From: Planctomycetota bacterium
GTDB taxonomy: Bacteria > Planctomycetota > UBA1135 > UBA2386
Assembly: GCA_025459175.1 (NCBI GenBank)
Contig: JALORC010000057.1
Location: 1 to 64,000, forward strand
Direction of reading: 5' to 3'
Length of the DNA: 64,000 nucleotides
The notes beneath the pieces were generated by a model. That model was not told where the DNA came from, did not search any database, and saw only the letters and a list, made by a program, of their open reading frames with translations. Positions 37,062 to 44,057 of the stretch are shown here, piece after piece (position 1 is the first letter of the stretch; each line of letters opens with the position of its first letter). The translations under genes were made by a program, and so were the position numbers.

Positions 37062-37715
37062 ATGGTCTCCATCCTGATCACGGCGGGTCCGACCCGCGAG
37101 CATCTCGACGACGTGCGATTCCTGAGCAACGGCAGCTCGGGACGCATGGGGTTCGCCCTTGCCACCGCCGCGGTCGCTGCCGGGCATCGCGCGACGTTGG
37201 TGCTCGGGCCGGTCGAACTCGCCCCGCCGATCGGTGTCACCGTGCTGCCGGTGGTGTCGGCGCTGGAGATGCAGGCCGCCGCCGCCGCCGCCTTCGATGG
37301 CTGCGACGTGCTGATCGCGGCGGCGGCGGTCTCCGATTGGCGGCCGCGCACGCGGGCAGTCGGCAAGCCGCCGCGCCAGCCGGGCTCGCTGTCGCTGGAG
37401 CTGGTACCGAATCCTGACATCGTCGCCGGGCTCGCGCAGCGCAAGGGTCGGCGGGTGGTGATCGGCTTCGCGCTCGAATCGGTGGCGGCCGGCATGCCGG
37501 CGGCGATCGCGCGCGGTCGCGCCAAGCTGCAGAAGAAGCAGCTCGATGCGGTGGTGGTCAACCTGCACGACACGATCGGCAGCGATGCGGCCGAGTTCGT
37601 GTTGTGTCACGGCGACGGGCGGGACGAGGTCCTGCCGAAGGTCGACAAGATGGTCGCGGCTGCGCACGTGGTCGCCGCGGCGGTGCAACTTTGGCGGACG
37701 AGGGCTGCTTCGTGA
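37062..37715 (+). CDS. coaB: Phosphopantothenate-cysteine ligase (CoaB domain)
   Basis: A 217-residue stand-alone synthetase domain. It begins SILITAGPTREHLDDVRFLS, with the SNGSSGRMG substrate loop, and ends with the AAAVSDW segment near 95 and KLQKKQLDAVVVN near 163. The CoaC decarboxylase half is absent, so another gene is expected elsewhere. The enzyme joins 4'-phosphopantothenate and cysteine in CoA synthesis. The ATG at 37062 is used; upstream residues are not family-like. The stop overlaps ftsK as GTGA. Confidence 0.88.
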   Translation: MVSILITAGPTREHLDDVRFLSNGSSGRMGFALATAAVAAGHRATLVLGPVELAPPIGVTVLPVVSALEMQAAAAAAFDGCDVLIAAAAVSDWRPRTRAVGKPPRQPGSLSLELVPNPDIVAGLAQRKGRRVVIGFALESVAAGMPAAIARGRAKLQKKQLDAVVVNLHDTIGSDAAEFVLCHGDGRDEVLPKVDKMVAAAHVVAAAVQLWRTRAAS

Positions 37716-40636
37716 GCAAGAGCGACAACAAGGATTCCGAACCCGCCCCGAGGAAGCGCGCGACGCGCTTCGTGCCGATGGACGACGTGCCGCGGCCCGG
37801 CCTGTCGCCTCGTGCCCGCGAGGTGGTGGCGCTGGCGCTGTGTGGCTTCGCGCTCTACGGCATGCTGTGCCTGGCGACGTTCCGTTACGCCGAGCTCGAC
37901 GGGCCGGTGCCGACCGATGGCATGAGCAACCTCGGCGGCGCGTTCGGCTACGCGCTGGCGCACGGCTTCACGCGCGCGCTCGGCCTCGCCGGCTGGATCC
38001 CGTTCGTGATGCTGCTGCTCGGGGCGGTGTGGATGTTCCTCGGCCGCACGCTCGAGCGGCTCACGATCAAGGCGCTCGGCGCGGTCGTGTTCGCGGCGAT
38101 GATGGCGATCCTGTTCGCCGGCGGCGACGGCCTCGCCGGCATCACCCGCTCGACCCCGTACGGCGCCGGCGGCATCTTCGGCGGCCTGGTGTCGCCGAAG
38201 CTCGAAGGCACGTTCGGCGGCACCGGTCGGTTGCTGCTGGTCAGTTTCGGCGCGTTGATGGCGCTGTTGATCGCGACCGAGTGGCTGCTGTCGCAGCTGT
38301 TCCTGCGTCTCGCGCTGGTCGTCGATCTGGGCTGGAAGCGGCTGTGGCGGCGGCCGGCGGCGGCGGCGGCCGGGATCGGCGCCACCGACTTCGATGCGGA
38401 GCCGGTCGTCGCACGCCGGCGGCGCCGCGCGGCGCCGACCGCGACCGAAGATGACGCTGCGGACGAGGACGGCGGCAGCGAACGCCGCCGCAAGGCGCGC
38501 GCGCCGGCGGCAAGCGACGACAACGCGGAGGCTGGCGCTGGCGCGGCGGAGGCCGAGACCGAAGCGGAGCCGGCCGGACGCCGCCGTTCGCGCCGCAAGG
38601 CCGAGGACGCCGACAGTGAGGCCGACGCCGACACCGACTCCGATGCCGAAGCCGATGCACAAGCCAAGGCGGCAGCGGCCCGTGGCGCGCCGGCGTCCGA
38701 GGATGGTGAGGATGACGAGGTCGGCGACGGCGATGATGGCGACGCGGAACCGTCGCCGCGGCGCCGCAAGCGGGCGCGCGGGGCAAAGGCGGCTGCCGAC
38801 GACGAAGCTGCCGAAGGTGCCGACGCGGCCGACGACCGCGAGGGCGCGGCCGACGATGCCGATGTCGACGACGGCAAGGCCGCGGCTGCCGCCACACCGG
38901 TCGTCGAGCCACCGCCGCCGCCTCCACGACCGATCGTCGTGATCCGCCCGCAGCCGAAGCCCAAACCGAAGCCGAAGCCCAAGCCGAAGAAGGCGGGGCA
39001 GACCGACCTGCCGTTCGAGGGCTATCCGTTCCCGCCGATCGAGCTGTTCCAGGAGCCGCAGCACAGCGACGCGACCGAGACCAGCGACGTGCTGACGCGC
39101 GGCGGGCAGGCGATCGTCAGCAAGCTCGACAAGTTCGGCATCACTGCCGAGGTGGTCGCCGCGTCGGTCGGACCGGCCGTCACGCAGTACGAGCTGCGGC
39201 TCGACGAAGGCACGCGGGTCAACAAGATCGCCGGCTTCGAGGCCGACCTCGCCGCCGCGCTGAAGGCCGTCTCGGTGCGCGTGGTGGCGCCGATCCCGGG
39301 CAAGGACACGATCGGCATCGAGGTGCCGAACACCTCGCGGCAGAAGGTGTTCATGCGCGATCTGCTCGACACCTACGGTCGTTCCGAGGAGCTCGCGATC
39401 CCGCTCTATCTCGGCAAGGACGTCGCCGGCAACTCGATCGTCGAGGACCTGGCGAAGATGCCGCACCTGCTGATCGCCGGCACCACCGGTTCGGGCAAGT
39501 CGGTGTGCATCAACACGATCCTGTTGTCGATCCTGATGACGCGGTCGCCGGAGCAGGTCAAGCTGATCCTGGTCGACCCGAAGATGGTCGAGCTGCAGGC
39601 GTACAAGCGGGTGCCGCACCTGTGCTGCGACGTCGTCACCAACATGAAGAAGGCGCCGGGGGTCCTGCAGTGGGCCGTCGACGAGATGGAGAACCGCTAC
39701 GCGCTGCTGTCGGCGGTCGGCGTCAACCACATCCGCAACTACAACCGGCTCGGTCAGCAGGAACTCGAGAAACGGCTGAAGCGCGAGCCGGATCCGGAGC
39801 GCGTGCAGCTGCCGTACGTGGTGATCGTCATCGACGAGTTCGCCGACCTGATGAACGTGGCGCAGAACGAGGTCGAGGAGCTGATCCAGCGGCTGGCGCA
39901 GAAGTCGCGCGCGGTCGGCATGCACGTGATCCTCGCCACGCAGCGCCCGAGCAGCGAGGTGATCACCGGCATCATCAAGGCCAACCTGCCGTGCCAGATC
40001 GCGTTCAAGGTCAACCGCCGCATCGACTCGCGGGTGATCCTCGACGCCAACGGCGCCGAGAAGCTGCTGGGCCACGGCGACATGCTGTACATGCCGCCGG
40101 GCGGTGCCGCGCTGCTGCGCGCGCAGGGCACGTTCGTCGCCGACGACGAGCTGCAGGCGGTGGTGAAGTTCCTCGAGGAGAACGGTCAGGAGCCGTCGTT
40201 CACGCCGTCGCTGGTGCAGACGCAGAGCAGTTCGCGGCCGGCGATCGCCGATCGCGACGAGCGGTACCGCGAGGCGGTCGAGATCATCCTCGGTCAGCAG
40301 CGCGGTTCGGCGACGCTGCTGCAGCGCGCGCTGGCGGTCGGCTACACGCGGGCGACGCGGTTGCTCGAGCTGATGGAGGAGGACGGGCTGGTCGGTGCGT
40401 TCGTCGGCAGCAAGTCGCGCGAGGTGTTGATGACGCTCGAGGAGTATCGGACTCGCGAGGAGGCGCGCGACGCGCTGGAGGCGGCGGCCGAGGCCGAGGG
40501 GGCCGAAGGTGGGGAAGCGGAGGACGGTGGCGACGACGACGGCGGCGAAGCGGCCGCGGTCGGTGCCGAGGAAGCGGAAGCGCCGCCGTTCGCGGTCGAT
40601 GGTGAGGGGGCTGAGTCTGCGCGCGCCGAAGAGTGA
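37712..40636 (+). CDS. ftsK: DNA translocase FtsK/SpoIIIE
   Basis: A 974-residue translocase. Four N-terminal membrane helices (about 30-195) are followed by an acidic, Ala/Glu/Asp-rich linker (about 230-415) with a KP-repeat basic patch near 415-430. The motor has Walker A GTTGSGKSV near residues 589-597 and Walker B VVIVIDEFADLM near 703-714. The winged-helix gamma domain is at about 848-912 (ERYREAVEIILGQQRGSATL), and an acidic tail closes it. It pumps chromosomal DNA at the division site. It starts with GTG at 37712 inside the coaB stop. A second FtsK-like gene lies 108 bp downstream. Confidence 0.96.
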   Translation: MSKSDNKDSEPAPRKRATRFVPMDDVPRPGLSPRAREVVALALCGFALYGMLCLATFRYAELDGPVPTDGMSNLGGAFGYALAHGFTRALGLAGWIPFVMLLLGAVWMFLGRTLERLTIKALGAVVFAAMMAILFAGGDGLAGITRSTPYGAGGIFGGLVSPKLEGTFGGTGRLLLVSFGALMALLIATEWLLSQLFLRLALVVDLGWKRLWRRPAAAAAGIGATDFDAEPVVARRRRRAAPTATEDDAADEDGGSERRRKARAPAASDDNAEAGAGAAEAETEAEPAGRRRSRRKAEDADSEADADTDSDAEADAQAKAAAARGAPASEDGEDDEVGDGDDGDAEPSPRRRKRARGAKAAADDEAAEGADAADDREGAADDADVDDGKAAAAATPVVEPPPPPPRPIVVIRPQPKPKPKPKPKPKKAGQTDLPFEGYPFPPIELFQEPQHSDATETSDVLTRGGQAIVSKLDKFGITAEVVAASVGPAVTQYELRLDEGTRVNKIAGFEADLAAALKAVSVRVVAPIPGKDTIGIEVPNTSRQKVFMRDLLDTYGRSEELAIPLYLGKDVAGNSIVEDLAKMPHLLIAGTTGSGKSVCINTILLSILMTRSPEQVKLILVDPKMVELQAYKRVPHLCCDVVTNMKKAPGVLQWAVDEMENRYALLSAVGVNHIRNYNRLGQQELEKRLKREPDPERVQLPYVVIVIDEFADLMNVAQNEVEELIQRLAQKSRAVGMHVILATQRPSSEVITGIIKANLPCQIAFKVNRRIDSRVILDANGAEKLLGHGDMLYMPPGGAALLRAQGTFVADDELQAVVKFLEENGQEPSFTPSLVQTQSSSRPAIADRDERYREAVEIILGQQRGSATLLQRALAVGYTRATRLLELMEEDGLVGAFVGSKSREVLMTLEEYRTREEARDALEAAAEAEGAEGGEAEDGGDDDGGEAAAVGAEEAEAPPFAVDGEGAESARAEE

Positions 40637-40660
40637 TCGAACAAGACGCGCCGCTAGCGC

Positions 40661-40719
40661 TTGTGGGTGGCCCATCGCAACGGTAGATTCGCTGCGTTCC
40701 GTCCGGTGGCGCCGGACGG
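40661..40719 (+). promoter_or_regulatory. Candidate promoter and hairpin before the motorless FtsK-like gene
   Basis: TTGTGG (40661-40666) and TAGATT (40684-40689) are separated by 17 bp and could be a -35/-10 pair. A perfect hairpin, CCGTCCGG (40699-40706) with CCGGACGG (40712-40719), follows and could act as a terminator for ftsK or as an early leader structure. GGAGG 5 nt before the ATG at 40745 is a clear ribosome site. Together they suggest that the paralogue can be expressed apart from ftsK. Confidence 0.4.
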
Positions 40720-40744
40720 CTGCCGCAATGCCCGGGAGGGGCGC

Positions 40745-42676
40745 ATGACCGTGAACACGCTGGGCTCCAACGAGCAGGATCGATCGTCGCGCACCGTCGC
40801 GGAATGGCTCTGGCCGTTCCTGCCGATGGGCATCTCGGCGTTCTCGCTGTCGGCGCTGATCTGGTACCACCTGCGCCGCGATGTCTTCGAGCGCGACATC
40901 CACTCGGCGCTGCAGGTGATGTATGCGAACCTCTACAAGCTGATCGGGTTCGCGCCGTCGGTGCTGTTCTTCCTGCTGACGCTGACGTGGAGCTCGATCT
41001 GGTTCGCCACCGGCAAGGTCGATCGGCCGCTCGGCCGCCTCGGTCGGCTGCTGGCGATGACGGTGATGATCGGCATCCTGATCAACCTCGGCCACGGCGG
41101 CGTCGCCCCCGAAGTGCACAAGGGCGAACTGGGCGCCTGGCTCGCGGAGCACCTCTACAACTCGTTCGGTTACCTGCCGAGTCTGCTGGTCGTCTGGGCC
41201 GTCACGTTCGCGTCGATGCTGCTGGCGACCGACTTCTTCTTCAGCGATTCGTTCGAGCGCCTGCGCACCGCGCGCCCCGCGGCGCCGACCGAGTCGGGCG
41301 TCGAGACCGCGGTCACCGATCACCTGCGTGGCCTCGGCGCCGCGCCGGCGCCGTTGGTGGTGCCGACCCTGCCGATCGCGGCCGAAGCGCCGGCGCCGGC
41401 GATCGGGACCGACCTGCTGGCGGCCGCGGCCGCCGCCGCGAGTGCGATTTCGACGCCGGTGGAAGGCGAGGCTGGCAATGGTCAGCCGCCGACCGAAGAG
41501 CCGCCGCCGGAGCCGCGTCGTCGTTCGTATGCCGAACGCCGTCGCGATCGCGAGCGGCGCTGGGAACAGGAGGAATGGGTGCCGCCGGCGCCCGAGAACC
41601 AGGAGATCGAGAACCCCGAGGCGTCGCTGCGGACCGCCGGTCCGACCGAGGCTGCGGCGGCCGTCGATGCTGCCGAGGTTGCGCCTCAGGCGTCGATGGC
41701 GGCGCCTGCGACCGTCGGCGAGACGCCCGTGCTCGATGGCGAGACCGACCTGGTCGACATCGAGGAGCTCGAGGACTTCGTCGGTGGTGAGGAAGAAGAG
41801 TCGGTCGACGACGACGAAGACGACGCGGACGAGGTCGATGCCGACGCGGTCGATGGGGAGCGCGACGACTCGACCGCGCCGGTCGAGATCGAGCGGCCGA
41901 CCGTGGTCGCCACGGTGGAAGCGGTCGAGCCAGTCGAGCCAGTCGATGCAGTCGAGGCGCCGACGCCGGTCGCCGAGCCGATGGCCGTCGCTCCCGCAGC
42001 TGCCGGTGTCGAGGCGTTCGCCAGTGACGACCGGGCCGCGGCCGTCGATGCCGATGAAGACGCCGACGCGGAGGACCTCGACGAGGAGGGCCCGGTGGAT
42101 GGGGCCCGCGACGACGACGAGGACGACGACGACGACGTTCGGCAGTTCGACGAGATCGAGGACGTCGACGAGGTCGAGGACGACCTCGAGGTCGTTGCCG
42201 AAGCCGGCACCGGTGTCGCCGGGGCCCCGCAGCCCGCGCCCGGTGACGAGCCGGTGGTGTCGATCCCGCGTCCCGACCCGAGTGGCGGCTGGAGTCCCGT
42301 GATCTGGCAGCCACAGCGGCAACCGGAGCAGCCGGCCGCGCAGGCCGCCGAGCCACCGGTCGAGATCCCGAGCCGCGAGCCCGAGCCCGTCGAGCGCCGC
42401 GAGGCGCCGCGCGAGGCCGAGGTGCCGTCGGCGCGCGAGGCGACCGACGAACGCGCCGCCGGTCGCCAGCAGCAGCTGTTCGGCAGCTGGCTCGACGAGG
42501 CCCTGATCCAGGATGCGATCGAGGTCGTGACCTCGACCCGCCGCGCCAACGCCGCGCTGCTGCAGCGCAAGCTGCGCATCGACTACGCGCTCGCGGTCGA
42601 CGTGCTCGGCGCGCTGGCGGCGCGTGGGGTGGTCGAGCTCGAAGGGGACTCGACGCAGGGCCGCGTGCTGGTCTGA
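40745..42676 (+). CDS. FtsK-like membrane protein lacking the motor domain
   Basis: A 643-residue protein with four membrane helices (about 20-42, 64-88, 100-118, 140-165) in the FtsK N-domain layout, then a long Pro/Ala/Asp/Glu-rich linker (about 175-570) with an acidic run (DDDEDDADEVDADAVDG). The last 66 residues form a winged-helix: DEALIQDAIEVVTSTRRANA then LLQRKLRIDYALAVDVLGAL. This lines up with the gamma domain of the neighbouring FtsK (DERYREAVEIILGQQRGSAT then LLQRALAVGYTRATRLLELM). No Walker motif or RecA fold occurs between. It would thus bind DNA and the membrane but not move DNA. Start is ATG 40745 with GGAGG 5 nt upstream. Function unknown. Confidence 0.85.
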   Translation: MTVNTLGSNEQDRSSRTVAEWLWPFLPMGISAFSLSALIWYHLRRDVFERDIHSALQVMYANLYKLIGFAPSVLFFLLTLTWSSIWFATGKVDRPLGRLGRLLAMTVMIGILINLGHGGVAPEVHKGELGAWLAEHLYNSFGYLPSLLVVWAVTFASMLLATDFFFSDSFERLRTARPAAPTESGVETAVTDHLRGLGAAPAPLVVPTLPIAAEAPAPAIGTDLLAAAAAAASAISTPVEGEAGNGQPPTEEPPPEPRRRSYAERRRDRERRWEQEEWVPPAPENQEIENPEASLRTAGPTEAAAAVDAAEVAPQASMAAPATVGETPVLDGETDLVDIEELEDFVGGEEEESVDDDEDDADEVDADAVDGERDDSTAPVEIERPTVVATVEAVEPVEPVDAVEAPTPVAEPMAVAPAAAGVEAFASDDRAAAVDADEDADAEDLDEEGPVDGARDDDEDDDDDVRQFDEIEDVDEVEDDLEVVAEAGTGVAGAPQPAPGDEPVVSIPRPDPSGGWSPVIWQPQRQPEQPAAQAAEPPVEIPSREPEPVERREAPREAEVPSAREATDERAAGRQQQLFGSWLDEALIQDAIEVVTSTRRANAALLQRKLRIDYALAVDVLGALAARGVVELEGDSTQGRVLV

Positions 42677-42716
42677 CGAAGATTCGCGGCGGCCGCGCCG
42701 CGTGCCGAGCCGCTTG

Positions 42717-42736
42717 CCGACCGCGCTGGCGGTCGG
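42717..42736. terminator. Short GC-rich hairpin after the motorless FtsK-like gene
   Basis: CCGACCGC (42717-42724) and GCGGTCGG (42729-42736) form a perfect 8-bp stem with a 4-nt loop GCTG, 40 bp beyond the stop. No T-run follows. It lies just ahead of two DnaA-box-like sites and the dnaB gene, so it likely separates the two units. Confidence 0.5.
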
Positions 42737-42747
42737 TCGTCCCCAGG

Positions 42748-42777
42748 TTCTCCACGCTCGGCGACGAGTTCTCCACA
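42748..42777 (+). promoter_or_regulatory. Pair of DnaA-box-like sites upstream of dnaB
   Basis: TTCTCCACG (42748-42756) and TTCTCCACA (42769-42777) lie 21 bp apart start to start, two helical turns. The second differs from the E. coli consensus TTATCCACA at one base. They are about 60-85 bp before the dnaB start. DnaA control of dnaB transcription is conceivable; two short sites can also occur by chance. Confidence 0.35.
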
Positions 42778-42833
42778 GGGTGTCTGCTTGCGCCGCGCGA
42801 GGCCGGCGCTACAGGAAGGGTGGGCGCAGCAGC

Positions 42834-44057
42834 ATGGTCGACTTCAAGCAGAGGCACCAGCTGATCTTCGAGGCGATCGTCGGCGCCTACAACAACCGCC
42901 ACGCCACCGACCCGATCGTCGTCGGCGAGGAGCTGTCGCGGGCGGGCCGGCTCGAGGAGATCGGCGGCCACGAGCAGCTGCTCGACCTGATGGAGAGCGT
43001 GGTCACCGCCGCGGGCGTCGTCTACCACGCCGAGATCGTGCGCGAGAAGGCGATCGCGCGGAAGCTGCTGGAGACCTGCCTCGACGTCGCGCGGCGCGCC
43101 TACGACAACGAGGCCGAGGCGAAGGACCTGCTCGACGAGGCGGAGCGGCAGATCTTCGAGATCTCGCGCATGGACAAGTCCGGCGACGCGGTCAGCATCG
43201 CCGACGTGCTGCAGTCGACGTTCGAACGCATCGATCGGCTGCGTGAACGCGAGGGTCGGCTCACCGGCCTCGACACCGACTACTACGACCTCAACGACAT
43301 GACCGGCGGTCTGCAGCCGGGCGAGCTGATCATCATCGCGGCGCGGCCGTCGATGGGCAAGACGACCTTCGCTCTGAACCTGACCGAGCGCGTCGCCAGC
43401 AAGGGCGAGGCGATCGCGTTCTTCTCGTTGGAGATGTCCAACCAGCAGGTCATCCAGAACATGCTGTGCTGCCGGTCGCAGATCGACGGTGGCGCGCTGC
43501 GCAAGGGACGCATCACCGACCAGCAGTACAAGCGGCTGCAGGACGAGGCGGCCAAGCTGTACGAGACGCCGATCTTCGTCGACGACACGCCCGGCATCTC
43601 GATCACCCAGCTGCGCGCGAAGTGCCGCCGGCTCAAGCAGAAGCACAAGATCAACCTGGTGGTCGTCGACTACCTGCAGCTGATGACCGGCGGCGGCCGC
43701 TTCGAGAGCCGGCAGCAGGAGATCTCGGCGATCTCGCGCGGCCTGAAGAGCATCGCCCGCGAGCTGTCGCTGCCGGTGATCGCGCTGTCGCAGTTGAACC
43801 GCGACGTCGAGAACCGCGACGATCACCGGCCGCGCATGAGCGACCTGCGTGAGTCGGGTGCCATCGAGCAGGACGCCGACGTGATCATCCTGCTGCACCG
43901 CGACGACTACTACAAGCCGACCGAGCAGAACGCCGGCCTGGCGCAGATCATCATCGCCAAACAGCGCAACGGTCCGACCGGTGAGGTCGTGTTGCGGTTC
44001 TTCCGCGAGTACATGCGTTTTGAGAACTACACCCGCAAGGCCGAGCCGATGCAGTGA
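42834..44057 (+). CDS. dnaB: Replicative DNA helicase DnaB, N-terminally short
   Basis: A 407-residue hexameric helicase. Walker A is ARPSMGKTTFALN near residues 177-189, followed by FFSLEMS, the VVVDYLQLM strand and SQLNRDVENRDDHRPRMSDL, then GAIEQDADVIILLHR. It unwinds DNA at forks and works with DnaG. The first helices of the usual N-terminal domain (around PPHSLEAEQAVLG) are missing: it begins at the point matching DFYRPAHRLIF in other DnaB. No extension exists in any upstream frame. The ATG at 42834 is the only good in-frame start; AGGAAGG lies about 13 nt upstream. It precedes bamA with a 38-bp overlap. Confidence 0.92.
   Translation: MVDFKQRHQLIFEAIVGAYNNRHATDPIVVGEELSRAGRLEEIGGHEQLLDLMESVVTAAGVVYHAEIVREKAIARKLLETCLDVARRAYDNEAEAKDLLDEAERQIFEISRMDKSGDAVSIADVLQSTFERIDRLREREGRLTGLDTDYYDLNDMTGGLQPGELIIIAARPSMGKTTFALNLTERVASKGEAIAFFSLEMSNQQVIQNMLCCRSQIDGGALRKGRITDQQYKRLQDEAAKLYETPIFVDDTPGISITQLRAKCRRLKQKHKINLVVVDYLQLMTGGGRFESRQQEISAISRGLKSIARELSLPVIALSQLNRDVENRDDHRPRMSDLRESGAIEQDADVIILLHRDDYYKPTEQNAGLAQIIIAKQRNGPTGEVVLRFFREYMRFENYTRKAEPMQ

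Noticed and set aside
37062..37715. Bifunctional CoaBC
   Set aside because: Only the CoaB half is present, and no flavin-decarboxylase motif occurs upstream in any frame.
38950..38997. Short repeat in ftsK giving KP pairs
   Set aside because: It is a coding low-complexity patch in the linker and needs no DNA-level explanation.
41926..41955. Tandem GTCGAGCCA-like units in the motorless FtsK-like gene
   Set aside because: The repeat encodes VEPVEPVDAVEA in a disordered linker; slippage in coding sequence is the simplest cause.
37607..42322. Minus-strand open frame of 1571 codons opposite ftsK and the paralogue
   Set aside because: It mirrors two well-supported plus-strand genes, and long antisense frames are expected at this GC content. 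Its translation is Arg/His/Asp-rich with no family motif.
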